Notes: generated by a model not told the origin, from the sequence alone. Numbered from the stretch's first letter, positions 17,772 through 27,031 are shown. The stretch: 64,000 nt of DNA from an uncultured Porphyromonadaceae bacterium (GCA_900545955.1 URAU01000002.1:109599-173598), one strand, 5' to 3'. Numbers and translations are program-made.

Positions 17772-17790
17772 GAGATTAACCTTAACGTAA

Positions 17791-17826
17791 GGGCGTATCG
17801 GATAAATTATCTGATACGCCCCCTTT
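17791..17826 (+). terminator. Intrinsic terminator after the small secreted protein
   Basis: GGGCGTATCGGATAA pairs with TTATCTGATACGCCC (one G-U pair) around a single-base-to-short loop, followed by a CT-rich tail ending in TTT. Confidence 0.75.
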
Positions 17827-17991
17827 CCTTATTTAGGAATAATGACACACCGAAAAAAAACTCAATTTCATGCTAAAATTTACTACACCAAATGCGGGGC
17901 TTGGACGATGCCATGAACATTTCCTTGATTATAGAAATGGGGGATATGAAAATTTAACGGAGGCGAAAGGGATGTTTTAAGCGGAATGTCG

Positions 17992-17999
17992 TAAATTTG
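17992..17999 (+). promoter_or_regulatory. -7 promoter element of lptD
   Basis: TAAATTTG matches TAnnTTTG. It predicts a transcript start at about 18006, directly at the first ATG of the lptD frame, which raises doubt about that start codon. No TTG is seen at the -33 distance. Confidence 0.45.
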
Positions 18000-18006
18000 C
18001 ACGTTA

Positions 18007-21000
18007 TTGCGCTTTTGCGCATGCACATCGACCAGATTTCATGCCGCCAACGACTCGCTGCCGGCGAGATGCGGCCGATGGTCTTCATCATTAGATGCCA
18101 CCAATCTCTTGCGACGCTCTCAGTTATATATCATCCTGATATTCACCATATTTCTCTTCGCCGGAAAGCTATTTTCGCGCGATGGGGTGCTGTCTGCGGC
18201 GCTACAGGAGGGAATAGCGGCCAGTAAGGCCTTAACGGCCGATTCAGCCACCGCGACCGACGCGATTCTCACCGCCGTCGACGGGCTGAAAGCAACGGCA
18301 GAATCGATTGCGGGCGTCCTCCCGTTGGATACGCTCCATGCGGAGGCTCCTGGTATTGTTGATCCTGACTCCATTTCTTCCGATTCCACCGCTCAAGCAC
18401 CCGATTCCTTAGCGGCGGCTCCGATGAGGGCCGACACTACGGCAAAGCGCCCCTCGCGCATCCGTCGCGAGAAGGTCGATCTCGACAACCAGGTAGTCTT
18501 CAACTCGAAAGACTCGATGGTGATGATCGGACGCAACACCGTCTACATGTATGGCGACGGCACCGTTGACTATGGCGACCTCAAACTTTCGGCGGCCGAA
18601 ATCAAGCTGAATATGGACAGCAGCGAGGTCTACGCCGTAGGCCGTCAGGATTCCGTGGGCGAGATGGTAGGCACCCCCGTATTCGAGGAGGGTGGTTCAA
18701 GCTACGAGTCGGCAACGATGCGCTACAACTTCAAGAGCAAGCGTGGCTACATCACCAACGTAATCACCCAGCAGGGCGAAGGATACCTTACCGGCGGCAA
18801 GACAAAAAAGACCGAAGGCGAGGACTACTACCTGGAGAGCGGCCGCTACACCACCTGCGACGACCATGAGCATCCCCACTTCTGGCTGCAGCTCACGCGC
18901 GCCAAGGTGCGTCCGAAGAAAAACATCGTGACCGGGCCGGCCTACATGGTGCTCGCGGGCCTTCCGCTCCCGCTGGCAATCCCCTTCGGCTATTTCCCCT
19001 TCAGCGACAAATACGCCTCGGGCGTGATTGTTCCTACTTTCGGCGACGACTACAACCGCGGCTTCTACCTGAGCGACGGCGGCTACTACTTCGCCATCAA
19101 CGACATGATCGACCTCGCCCTCACCGGCGAAATCTACACCAAGGGCTCATGGGGTCTATCGGCACAGTCGACCTACCGCAAGCGCTACAAGTACAGCGGC
19201 TCGTTCAACATCAACTACCTCAAAACCATCTACGGCGAGAAGACCGACCCCGACTATTCGAAAGCCACCAACTTCCAGGTGGTCTGGAGCCATTCGCAGG
19301 ATTCCAAGGCCAATCCCAACATGAGCCTTTCGGCGGCCGTGAACTTCACCACCTCGGGCTATACGCGCAACTCGCTCAACTCCTACTATACCAACGCATT
19401 CACCGAGAACACCAAATCCTCGACTATCAACATGAGCTACCGCTTCCCCAACTCGAAGTGGTCGCTCTCGACCTCGCTCAATATCTCGCAGCGCACGCAG
19501 GACTCCACTCTGGCCGTATCCTTCCCCAACCTCAACATCACCATGAGCCAGACCTACCCCTTCAAGCGCAAAAACGCCGTGGGGGCCGACCGGTGGTATG
19601 AGAAAATCCGCATGAGCTACACAGGTCAGTTCCAGAACTCCCTGACCTCCAAACAGGATGAATTCTTCAAGAAATCGCTGATAAAGGACTGGCGCAACGG
19701 CATGCGCCACAGCATCCCCATATCGGCCACGTTCCCGCTCTTCACCTACTTCAACATCACTCCCAACATCACCATAACCGACCGAATGTACACCCAGAAG
19801 GTGCGCCGCCAGTGGGACCCACAGGCTTCGGCCGAGGTGATGGACACCACCTACTCTTTCTACAACGTCTGGGACTTCAACGCATCCGTTTCGCTCGATA
19901 CGAAAATCTACGGCTTCTTCCAGCCACTCCCCTTCCTGGGCGATAAGGTGAAGATGATACGCCACGTGATGACGCCTACCATCTCCTTCTCGGCGTCGCC
20001 CGACTTCTCCTCCCCCTGGTTCGGCTACTACGGCCAGTATGAATACACCGACCGCCAGGGCCAGCGCCAGCAGAGAAAATACTCGATGTTCCCCGGCGGC
20101 CTATTCGGCGTGCCCGGCCAGGGAAAAACCGGCATGGTGAGCTTCTCGCTGGCCAACAACGTGGAGATGAAGGTGAAATCCGACAACGACTCAATCGGCG
20201 AGAAGAAAATATCGCTCATCGAGAATTTCACCGTAAGCCAGAGCTACAACTTCGCCGCCGACTCGCTGCGCTGGAGCAACATCAACACATCGCTGCTTCT
20301 GCGCCTCTCCAAGCAGTTCAACCTCAACCTCTCGGCCACGTGGGATGTCTACACCTACGCGCTCAACTCCTATGGAAATCCCGTGCGCGTCGACAAGCTC
20401 CGCCTCACCCACGGCAAGGGACTGGGACGCCTGTCGTCGACCGGAACATCTTTTTCCTATACATTCAACAACGACACCTTCCGCCGCAAGAAGAAAAACG
20501 GCGACAACCCGCCGGAAACCAACGGCAACCTCGGCAACAACCCGCGCGACGACGACTGGGACGACTCAGGCTACGGGCAGCCCGACCGGCTCTCCGACAA
20601 GGACGATTCCGACTCCGACCTCGACCTGACGCCGGAGGGCTACGTAAGATGGGAAGTGCCGTGGAGCCTGTCGGTGAACTACTCCGTGAACTACGGCTAC
20701 GGCGAGTTCGACAAGGAAAAGATGGAATACAAGGGGCGCATCACCCAGAACCTCAGCCTGTCGGGCAACATACGGCCTACCAAAAACTGGGAATTCTCGG
20801 CATCGGCGTCGTACAACTTCGACACCCATAAAATCGCCTACATGAACCTCAACATAAGCCGCGACCTGCACTGCTTCATGATGAGAGCGAGCGTGATACC
20901 CGTCGGCCCCTACAAGAGCTACAACTTCCATATCTCCGTGAAGTCGGCCCTGCTGAGCGACCTGAAATACGACAAACGCTCGTCGACCAGCAACGGCGTG

Positions 21001-21012
21001 CAATGGTACTGA
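18007..21012 (+). CDS. lptD: LPS-assembly outer-membrane protein LptD
   Basis: LptD is the outer-membrane barrel that, with the lipoprotein LptE, inserts LPS into the outer leaflet. The frame gives 1001 residues. An OstA-like periplasmic N-domain begins near 150 (VDLDNQVVFNSKDSMVMIGRNT; YGDGTVDYGDLKLSAAEIKL), followed by the conserved barrel entry (TRAKVRPKKNIVTGPAYMVL; PFGYFPFSDKYASGVIVPTF) and a long barrel of alternating beta strands. An Asp-rich, Pro/Asn-rich loop (DDDWDDSGYGQPD; DKDDSDSDLDL) interrupts the barrel near residue 850. The hydrophobic signal (LYIILIFTIFLFAGKLF) starts only at about residue 40, and the -7 element lies at 17992, so a TTG start at 18109 may be the true one. Its partner lptE is in this window at 60.6-61.2 kb. 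Confidence 0.92.
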   Translation: MRFCACTSTRFHAANDSLPARCGRWSSSLDATNLLRRSQLYIILIFTIFLFAGKLFSRDGVLSAALQEGIAASKALTADSATATDAILTAVDGLKATAESIAGVLPLDTLHAEAPGIVDPDSISSDSTAQAPDSLAAAPMRADTTAKRPSRIRREKVDLDNQVVFNSKDSMVMIGRNTVYMYGDGTVDYGDLKLSAAEIKLNMDSSEVYAVGRQDSVGEMVGTPVFEEGGSSYESATMRYNFKSKRGYITNVITQQGEGYLTGGKTKKTEGEDYYLESGRYTTCDDHEHPHFWLQLTRAKVRPKKNIVTGPAYMVLAGLPLPLAIPFGYFPFSDKYASGVIVPTFGDDYNRGFYLSDGGYYFAINDMIDLALTGEIYTKGSWGLSAQSTYRKRYKYSGSFNINYLKTIYGEKTDPDYSKATNFQVVWSHSQDSKANPNMSLSAAVNFTTSGYTRNSLNSYYTNAFTENTKSSTINMSYRFPNSKWSLSTSLNISQRTQDSTLAVSFPNLNITMSQTYPFKRKNAVGADRWYEKIRMSYTGQFQNSLTSKQDEFFKKSLIKDWRNGMRHSIPISATFPLFTYFNITPNITITDRMYTQKVRRQWDPQASAEVMDTTYSFYNVWDFNASVSLDTKIYGFFQPLPFLGDKVKMIRHVMTPTISFSASPDFSSPWFGYYGQYEYTDRQGQRQQRKYSMFPGGLFGVPGQGKTGMVSFSLANNVEMKVKSDNDSIGEKKISLIENFTVSQSYNFAADSLRWSNINTSLLLRLSKQFNLNLSATWDVYTYALNSYGNPVRVDKLRLTHGKGLGRLSSTGTSFSYTFNNDTFRRKKKNGDNPPETNGNLGNNPRDDDWDDSGYGQPDRLSDKDDSDSDLDLTPEGYVRWEVPWSLSVNYSVNYGYGEFDKEKMEYKGRITQNLSLSGNIRPTKNWEFSASASYNFDTHKIAYMNLNISRDLHCFMMRASVIPVGPYKSYNFHISVKSALLSDLKYDKRSSTSNGVQWY

Positions 21013-21041
21013 CGCAATCCATCTCCAATCTTACCGATGCC

Positions 21042-21677
21042 ATGGGAAAACTAAGCAGATTATTGAGCTATCCGGCGCGCTGGCGCCGCAGCAAGGGGTT
21101 CGGCGTGCATTCACCGTTCGCCTACAGCTTCATAACGGGCGTCCTCACCCAGACCGAGTGCGCCTACTATGCCTATGGTGAAATCGCGGCCTTCTGCCCG
21201 CGCGCACGCAAGGCCGGCTTCAACGAGATTTTCGCCGGGCGCGACATGAGCATAGCCGAGGCGCACCTGGTATTCCGCATTCTATGCCATTTCAACCCCA
21301 CCCAGATAGTGGAGATGGGCCATGGACATGAAGTGACCAACACGCTTTTCCGCAACGCCGTTCCCCGCGCGCGTGTGCTTCACTGGGTGGAGGGGCGCAG
21401 CCTGGACCTGCAGCCGTCAGAGCGCAAGACTTTCGTGCTGGTCAACCAGCTCGTGGGCGACGATCTTACCGCAGCGGCCGAGGTTATCGGCACCATTCTT
21501 GCTGATGAAAACTGTGTGATTGTAGTGAGGAATCTCTCATGCTTCCCCCGGCAGCGCGAGGCATGGAACCGCATCGCGGCCTCCGACTATGCCGGAATGG
21601 GCTTCACCGACGGCCATATCGGTATTTTCGTGGCTGAGAAGGGTCTCCCCCACTGCATCTACGACCTCGTGCTGTAA
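21042..21677 (+). CDS. Conserved Bacteroidales methyltransferase-like protein
   Basis: A 211-residue protein beginning close behind lptD. The N-terminal stretch WRRSKGFGVHSPFAYSFITG and ECAYYAYGEI is a hallmark of a Bacteroidetes family usually labelled class I SAM-dependent methyltransferase. The middle, PTQIVEMGHGHEVTNTLF, sits where motif I (glycine-rich SAM loop) would be but is poor in glycines, and RVLHWVEGRSL resembles the acidic-strand motif II, so catalytic competence is doubtful. An alternative ATG at 21003 overlaps the lptD stop; I prefer 21042 because it gives MGKLSRLLSYPARW ahead of the conserved region. It is co-directional with lptD and xerD with gaps of 30 and 14 bases, so probably one operon. 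Confidence 0.7.
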   Translation: MGKLSRLLSYPARWRRSKGFGVHSPFAYSFITGVLTQTECAYYAYGEIAAFCPRARKAGFNEIFAGRDMSIAEAHLVFRILCHFNPTQIVEMGHGHEVTNTLFRNAVPRARVLHWVEGRSLDLQPSERKTFVLVNQLVGDDLTAAAEVIGTILADENCVIVVRNLSCFPRQREAWNRIAASDYAGMGFTDGHIGIFVAEKGLPHCIYDLVL

Positions 21678-21691
21678 CCCTCGCCACGGCC

Positions 21692-22603
21692 ATGCGCAGA
21701 TTTCCCGACAACGAGACCATAGTGGAAGAGTTCCGCGGTCACCTCATGCTGGAGCGAGGCCTCTCGGCCAACACAGCCGAAGCCTATACGTTTGATCTCG
21801 GAAAACTATTGGCGTTCACATCGGCCGAAGGGCTCGGTATACCCGACATCGCCTACACCGATCTGGAGCAATTCGCTGCTTCGCTCTACGACCTCGGCAT
21901 CGCCGAATCCACGCGCAAACGTATCGTAGCGGGCATCCGCACTTTCTTCCATTTCCTTGTAATCTCGGGCTATCTTGACGACGATCCCTCGCTCCTGCTC
22001 GAAACACCCGTCACCGGACTTCACCTCCCCGAAGTGCTCACAGTCGACGAAATCGACCGGATGATCGACGCCATCGACCTTTCCACCCCCGAGGGGATAC
22101 GCAACCGCGCCATCGTCGAGACGCTCTACGGCTGCGGCCTGCGCGTGAGCGAGCTGGTGAATATGGAATTCTCGCAGATTATGGCCGATGAGGAATTCCT
22201 GCGCGTGCGCGGAAAGGGCGACAAAGAGCGGCTGGTGCCCATGTCGCCCGTATCGCTGGAGCGCATAAGCGAGTATGTCGACGGCCCGCGCGCCGCTCTT
22301 ACTCCGCCCGCGGCCGACGCCAACATCGTGTTTCTCAACCGGCGCGGCAAGCGTCTCACCCGCCAGATGATATTCACCATAGTGCGCCGTCTGGCCGAAG
22401 CCGCCGACATCCGCCGAACAATCTCGCCCCACACCCTCCGTCACTCCTTCGCCACCCATCTGCTCGAAGGGGGAGCCAACCTGCGCGCCATCCAGCAGAT
22501 GATGGGCCACGAAAGCATCTCGACCACCGAAATCTACCTCAACATCGACACATCCCACCTCCGCGAGGAAATCCTCCTCCACCACACCCGCAACCACCGC
22601 TAA
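21692..22603 (+). CDS. xerD: Tyrosine recombinase XerD
   Basis: A 303-residue site-specific recombinase of the XerC/D class, which resolves chromosome dimers at dif with FtsK. The N-terminal SAM-like core-binding domain (residues 1-105) is followed by the catalytic domain with the full active site: Arg151 (GLRVSEL), Lys175 (RGKGDKERLVP), His247 and Arg250 (PHTLRHSFATHL), His273 (MGHESISTTEIY) and the nucleophile Tyr282. Length and motifs are those of a housekeeping Xer protein rather than a transposon integrase, and no attachment-site duplication is visible around it. It follows the methyltransferase-like gene by 14 bases. Confidence 0.93.
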   Translation: MRRFPDNETIVEEFRGHLMLERGLSANTAEAYTFDLGKLLAFTSAEGLGIPDIAYTDLEQFAASLYDLGIAESTRKRIVAGIRTFFHFLVISGYLDDDPSLLLETPVTGLHLPEVLTVDEIDRMIDAIDLSTPEGIRNRAIVETLYGCGLRVSELVNMEFSQIMADEEFLRVRGKGDKERLVPMSPVSLERISEYVDGPRAALTPPAADANIVFLNRRGKRLTRQMIFTIVRRLAEAADIRRTISPHTLRHSFATHLLEGGANLRAIQQMMGHESISTTEIYLNIDTSHLREEILLHHTRNHR

Positions 22604-22634
22604 CCGCTCCCATGCCTCCACCAATTTCCGAATT

Positions 22635-22733
22635 GAAACCTCTAAAAAGTGGTGGTTTTCTCGATTTGAACCCTCAGAAAAATGTGGTTTTTGCTTGCAC
22701 GAACCCTCAGAAAAATGTAAATTTGCACAAATT
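22635..22733 (+). repeat. Three 33-base tandem repeats upstream of the DUF4143 ATPase
   Basis: Units start at 22635, 22668 and 22701, an exact 33-base period. Units 2 and 3 share GAACCCTCAGAAAAATGT; unit 1 is a diverged form (GAAACCTCTAAAAAGTGG). The promoter of the following gene is built from the junction of units 2 and 3. Confidence 0.85.
22695..22725 (+). promoter_or_regulatory. Promoter of the DUF4143 ATPase, inside the repeats
   Basis: TTG at 22695-22697 (end of unit 2), 20 bases, then TAAATTTG at 22718-22725 (unit 3). The transcript would start about 16 bases before the ATG at 22748. Confidence 0.65.
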
Positions 22734-22747
22734 TCATTAAGAATCAG

Positions 22748-24061
22748 ATGGATAGAAAAGCCTACAAATCGCTGCTCAAATGGAAGCATTCGGAGTCGCG
22801 CAAACCGCTTCTGATTTTAGGGGCAAGGCAGACTGGAAAAACGTGGCTGATGCGCGAGTTCGGCAGGAAAGAGTATGCCAATACAGTCTACATAAACTGC
22901 GATTCTGAACCGCTTATGCAGACTCTTTTTACCACCGACTACGATATCGGCAGGCTCATTCTGGCCTTTCAGGCCATTTCCGGTCAAACTATATCCGACG
23001 ATGGCTCAACCCTTATAATACTCGATGAGATTCAGGAAGCTCCACGCGCCATCCATTCGCTGAAATATTTCTGCGAAACCGCTCCTCAGTACCATATTAT
23101 GGCTGCCGGCTCACTTTTAAGCGTGGCGTTGTCGCGTCAGGAATCGTTTCCTGTAGGCAAAGTCGATATGCTGCATATCTATCCGATGGATTTCGAGGAA
23201 TTCATGCATGCCTGCGGAAAAGAGATGTTTTGCGAACTGCTTGCCAAGGCAGACTATTCTATGGCCGCTTCCTTCGCCGAAAAATATATTGAGCTTTTGC
23301 GCCAATACTATTATGTGGGTGGAATGCCGGAGGCGGTCGAAGCCTTCGTGACAAGGCACGACCTCAACGAAGTGCGAACCATCCAGCAGAATATCATCAC
23401 TGCCTATGGCGCAGACATGTCGAAACACACCTCTAAAACTGAAACTGTGCGCATCTCGCAAGTATTCCAGAGTCTCCCCTCGCAACTGGCCAAGGAGAAT
23501 CGTAAATTCATCTACGGCGTGGCGAAACCCGGCGCAAGAGCGGCTGATTTCGAGATGGCTATACAATGGCTCATCGACGCCGGAATCGTATACCGCATAT
23601 CGAGAGTGAACAAGGTGTCATCGCCACTGAAATATTATGAAGACATATCGGCTTTCAAGCTATTCCTACTCGACGTAGGTCTGCTTGGGTGTATGGCCTC
23701 GCTCCCTCCGACAATAATTCTTGACAATCCGCTTCCCCTCTCCGAATACCGGGGGATGATGGCCGAACAGTATGTAGCTCAACAGCTTTCTTCCGCAGAC
23801 ATTCCGCTATTCTACTGGAGCAACACTACTTCGCCGGCCGAAATCGACTTTCTCCTTCAGGGCGAACGCCACGTATGCGCCATAGAAGTAAAAGCATCGA
23901 CCAACGTCAGGGGGAAATCCATCTCTATGCTGGTAAAGGAAAACGCCGGGACTGTGGCCGGCATAAGATTCTCGCTTCTACCCTTCCGCCGACAGGAAAC
24001 CCTGACCAATTACCCGCTCTATGCGGTACCCTTTGTCGCACCATCCCTCTCCAACCTCTGA
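22748..24061 (+). CDS. AAA ATPase with DUF4143 domain
   Basis: A 437-residue protein of a large, poorly understood Bacteroidetes/archaeal ATPase family (AAA_14 plus DUF4143). The Walker A is GARQTGKT at residues 25-32, and the Walker B is TLIILDEIQEAPRA (88-101). The C-terminal DUF4143 part ends in AEIDFLLQGE ... CAIEVKAS, which has the Asp...Glu-x-Lys pattern of PD-(D/E)XK nuclease folds. Cellular role is unknown; relatives occur as many paralogues per genome and are often linked to accessory DNA. Base composition is more AT-rich than the flanking genes. It has its own promoter in the 33-base repeats and no partner gene downstream. Confidence 0.88.
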   Translation: MDRKAYKSLLKWKHSESRKPLLILGARQTGKTWLMREFGRKEYANTVYINCDSEPLMQTLFTTDYDIGRLILAFQAISGQTISDDGSTLIILDEIQEAPRAIHSLKYFCETAPQYHIMAAGSLLSVALSRQESFPVGKVDMLHIYPMDFEEFMHACGKEMFCELLAKADYSMAASFAEKYIELLRQYYYVGGMPEAVEAFVTRHDLNEVRTIQQNIITAYGADMSKHTSKTETVRISQVFQSLPSQLAKENRKFIYGVAKPGARAADFEMAIQWLIDAGIVYRISRVNKVSSPLKYYEDISAFKLFLLDVGLLGCMASLPPTIILDNPLPLSEYRGMMAEQYVAQQLSSADIPLFYWSNTTSPAEIDFLLQGERHVCAIEVKASTNVRGKSISMLVKENAGTVAGIRFSLLPFRRQETLTNYPLYAVPFVAPSLSNL

Positions 24062-24183
24062 CACGACTCCGTTACGATTCCATTTGGTGTTCCGGCAGTA
24101 TTCAAATTTATAAAGGATTATGGCGACTGGGTGCGGAGAGGCTTTTATTTCGGGGAGGGGCGGAGTTTTAGGGGGGAATTTGC

Positions 24184-24191
24184 TATCTTTG
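24184..24191 (+). promoter_or_regulatory. -7 promoter element of patB
   Basis: TATCTTTG matches TAnnTTTG, 28 bases upstream of the patB ATG. No good -33 element was found. Confidence 0.5.
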
Positions 24192-24219
24192 CACTGCAAC
24201 ATTCTCTAAAACTTTCGCA

Positions 24220-25410
24220 ATGGGAAAATACAACTTCGACGAGGTGATCGACCGCCACGGAAGCGGATGCATGAAAATCGACGACCTCCGCGCCCTCTAC
24301 GGAAAAGACGACCTTACCCCTCTCTGGATCGCCGATATGGACTTCCGCGTCTGCCCGGAGATAACCGACGCGCTGACACGGCGTATCTCCCACCCGATCT
24401 ACGGCTATTCGCGCCCCGCCGAAAGCTACTGGAACTCCATCGTCGACTGGCTCGACCGGCGCCACGGCTTCAAGGTGGAACGCCGGGAACTCACCTACGT
24501 GCCCGGAGTGGTGAAAGGAATCGCCTACGTAGTGAACTACTTCACTCGCCCTGGCGACAAGGTTGTAATCCAGCCGCCGGTCTACCACCCCTTCCGTATC
24601 GTTGTGGAGGGCAACGGCCGTGTTGTAGTGCCCAATCCGCTGGTTCCCGATGCCAACGGCTCCGGCTACTCGATGGATCTCGAAGGGCTTGAACGCGTGT
24701 TCGCCGAGCAACGCCCCGCGCTGATGATTCTATGCAATCCTCACAATCCGGTAGGCATACAGTGGGATCGCGCCACTCTCGCCGAAGTCGGACGTCTGGC
24801 GCGCATCTACGGCGTGACGGTTGTTTCCGACGAAATCCACGGCGACCTCATGCTCGGAGAGCGGCGCCACTACCCTTTCGCCGCATGCAGCGACGAATGC
24901 GCCTCGGTGGCAATCACTTTCGGCGCTCCTTCGAAGACGTTCAATATTCCCGGCCTTGTAAGCTCCTGGTGCGTGATAAAGAATCCAGCACTACGCGAGC
25001 CGTTCTTCAACTGGCTTGAAATCAATGAATTCAACGCTCCAACCTTCATATCGACCATCGGCACCGAGGCCGCCTACAGCTACGGAGAGCCGTGGCTCGA
25101 AGAAGTGCTCGACTACATCGAGGGCAACATCGCCTTCGTGCGACGCTATCTGGAGCAGAAGCTGCCGCAGATTTCGATGGTTACGCCGCAGGCCTCTTTT
25201 CTCGTATGGATGGACTTCCGGAGTCTGAATCTCAGCCACGAGGAGCTTGTCGACCTGGTGGTGAACCATGCCGGTCTGGCCCTCAACGACGGCGAAATGT
25301 TCGGCCCGCAGGGCCACGGCTTCATGCGCGTCAACGTGGCTACGCCGCGCTGCGAGCTGGAGCGAGCTCTGGAAAAACTCCGCCTCGCCCTACAGGAGGG
25401 CGTGTCATAA
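24220..25410 (+). CDS. PatB/MalY-type PLP-dependent C-S lyase or aminotransferase
   Basis: A 396-residue fold-type I PLP enzyme of the PatB/MalY subgroup, most of which act as cystathionine beta-lyases (cystathionine to homocysteine, pyruvate and ammonia). Motifs: LWIADMDFRVCP at residues 35-46, typical of the subgroup; the cofactor-ring residues in CNPHNPVG (Asn176) and SDEIHGDL (Asp204); the Schiff-base lysine in APSKTFNIPGL (Lys239); and a C-terminal Arg in GFMRVNVATPR that binds the substrate carboxylate. Length is normal. The final codons and stop lie inside a 32-base element that recurs after the amylase gene at 34788. Substrate preference cannot be fixed from the sequence. Confidence 0.88.
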   Translation: MGKYNFDEVIDRHGSGCMKIDDLRALYGKDDLTPLWIADMDFRVCPEITDALTRRISHPIYGYSRPAESYWNSIVDWLDRRHGFKVERRELTYVPGVVKGIAYVVNYFTRPGDKVVIQPPVYHPFRIVVEGNGRVVVPNPLVPDANGSGYSMDLEGLERVFAEQRPALMILCNPHNPVGIQWDRATLAEVGRLARIYGVTVVSDEIHGDLMLGERRHYPFAACSDECASVAITFGAPSKTFNIPGLVSSWCVIKNPALREPFFNWLEINEFNAPTFISTIGTEAAYSYGEPWLEEVLDYIEGNIAFVRRYLEQKLPQISMVTPQASFLVWMDFRSLNLSHEELVDLVVNHAGLALNDGEMFGPQGHGFMRVNVATPRCELERALEKLRLALQEGVS

Positions 25411-25430
25411 CGGCCCATCTGGGGCGTCGC
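25399..25430 (+). repeat. 32-base intergenic element, copy A
   Basis: This segment matches 34788-34819 at 29 of 32 positions, with the common core GTCATAACGGCCCATCTGGG. It includes the patB stop codon. In both places it is followed by a paired-palindrome element. The rest of 25431-25568 shows no gene. Confidence 0.75.
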
Positions 25431-25568
25431 TTGTGGGAAATTCGGTCTCGGTCATTGACCTACGTCAACTCCCGTCGACCTCACCCTCAAGCTCCTACCA
25501 TCTGAACCGTTCTGACAGCGTCCTCCGCCATCCAGACGGTTTCCGACAAACCAACAGACGCAATCTAA

Positions 25569-25658
25569 ATGTAGGGACGCACGGCTCGTGCGTCCAAATA
25601 TACCAATTGGAGTTCACCAAACTACACGGACGCACGAACCGTGCGTCCCTACATTTCG
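25569..25658. repeat. REPIN-like inverted doublet 1
   Basis: Two 29-base arms (25569-25597 and 25630-25658) are inverted copies with one mismatch, separated by 32 bases. Each arm is itself a hairpin: GGACGCACG pairs with CGTGCGTCC around a 3-base loop. The outer ends read GTAGGGA. A second element with the same design and the same 32-base spacer lies at 34903-34982. Confidence 0.85.
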
Positions 25659-25705
25659 GTGGGTTTTCAACACCTGCATCCGGAGAAAAATACTGAATAT
25701 TAAAA

Positions 25706-27031
25706 ATGCTTTACTCCATATTTCCACCTGAAGAGCTGGTTGAAGACGCCGCAGTGGCTCTTCCGCTCTCGAAAAGCATCTCGACGCGCTGTCTGGTGCT
25801 CGACGCGCTCACCGAGGGCGCTCCCGACAACAACGCCTCAATAGCCGTATGCGACGATACGGCCGTTATCGCCGACGCGATCGCGTCCTGGCGCGGTGCC
25901 CCTGCGTCCGCGGCGCTTTCGCTCGATATGAAAGCTTCAGGAGCGGCCCTACGCTTCCTTACCGCGCTTTTCGCGGCCACACCCGGCGCCGACGTGACGC
26001 TCACGGGGATTCCGCGCCTGCTTGAACGTCCCATGGGGATTCTCGTCGACGCTCTGCGCGCATGCGGCGCCGAAATCGACTACACCGGCCGCGAGGGGTT
26101 CGCGCCACTTCACATTGTTGGCCGTCAGCTCGATGGGGGAGAGGTTACCGTCGACGCCACCGTAAGCTCGCAGTTCATCTCGGCGCTCCTTATGGTCGCT
26201 CCGACCATGCGCCGAGGTCTGACAATCAACTTCGAAGGTGAACCGGTGTCACTACCCTACATCCTGATGACGCTCGGGATGATGGAGCAGCGCGGTATAG
26301 CCGCCGAGCGTCAGCCCCTGCGCGTGGAGGTATCTCCTGGCGCCTATAAGCCATACGCACAGGACGCCGAAGGCGACTGGAGCGCCGCTGCCTTCTGGAT
26401 GGAGATATGCGCCCTCTCGGCCGGATGGTACACCATGACAAACCTCCGCGCCGACACCCTGCAGGGCGACCGCCGTGCGGCCGAGTATTTCGGCCACCTC
26501 GGCGTCGACGCCGTAGCCTCCGAGGAGCATCCCGGCGGAATCGACCTCTCGCCATCGCCCGAGGTGTTCGGACGTCTTGACCTGGACCTTTCCGACAACC
26601 CCGATCTCGCCCCCGCGCTTGCCGTAACAGCCACAATGATAGGCGTTCCCTTCAAACTGACGGGCCTCGCCAATCTCGGCGTGAAGGAATGCGACCGCCT
26701 GGAGGCCCTTTGCATCGAGATGGCCAAACTTGGCCGGCCGGTGGAGAAAATCCGCGACTTCGGCCTCGAATGGGACGGCCGCTCTCTTCCGGTAGGCTCC
26801 ATGCCTGTTCTTTCTGCCCACGGCGACCACCGCATGGCCATGGCCCTGGCGCCTGTGAGCCTCTACATTCCCGGCATTCTTCTCGACGGGCCGGAATACG
26901 TAAGCAAGAGCTACCCCGAATTCTGGGAGCAGCTGCGCGCCGTAGGATTCCGGCTGGTGGAGGTGGAAATCGACGACGAAGGGGCCGTGAAGCGTATCGG
27001 AGGCGACGAGCTCCCTGCTCCCGTCGAATAA
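25706..27031 (+). CDS. aroA: 3-phosphoshikimate 1-carboxyvinyltransferase (EPSP synthase)
   Basis: AroA joins shikimate 3-phosphate and phosphoenolpyruvate to 5-enolpyruvylshikimate 3-phosphate in the pathway to chorismate. The 441-residue protein has the binding motifs in order: LPLSKSISTRCLVLDAL near residues 19-35 (Ser/Lys of the shikimate-phosphate and PEP sites), DATVSSQFISALLMVAP (SSQ motif), DNPDLAPALAVTA, KECDRLEALCIEMAKLG, and the catalytic-region SAHGDHRMAMALAP. Bacteroidetes AroA enzymes have this divergent, slightly longer form. It stands 47 bases past the REPIN-like element and is followed by a conserved membrane protein 19 bases downstream. Confidence 0.94.
   Translation: MLYSIFPPEELVEDAAVALPLSKSISTRCLVLDALTEGAPDNNASIAVCDDTAVIADAIASWRGAPASAALSLDMKASGAALRFLTALFAATPGADVTLTGIPRLLERPMGILVDALRACGAEIDYTGREGFAPLHIVGRQLDGGEVTVDATVSSQFISALLMVAPTMRRGLTINFEGEPVSLPYILMTLGMMEQRGIAAERQPLRVEVSPGAYKPYAQDAEGDWSAAAFWMEICALSAGWYTMTNLRADTLQGDRRAAEYFGHLGVDAVASEEHPGGIDLSPSPEVFGRLDLDLSDNPDLAPALAVTATMIGVPFKLTGLANLGVKECDRLEALCIEMAKLGRPVEKIRDFGLEWDGRSLPVGSMPVLSAHGDHRMAMALAPVSLYIPGILLDGPEYVSKSYPEFWEQLRAVGFRLVEVEIDDEGAVKRIGGDELPAPVE

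Noticed and set aside
21692..22603. Integrase marking a mobile element
   Set aside because: The protein is a housekeeping XerD by length and motif; no att duplications, cargo or transposon genes surround it.
22635..22733. Possible CRISPR array because of 33-base periodicity
   Set aside because: Units are contiguous without unique spacers, only three in number, and no cas genes are nearby.
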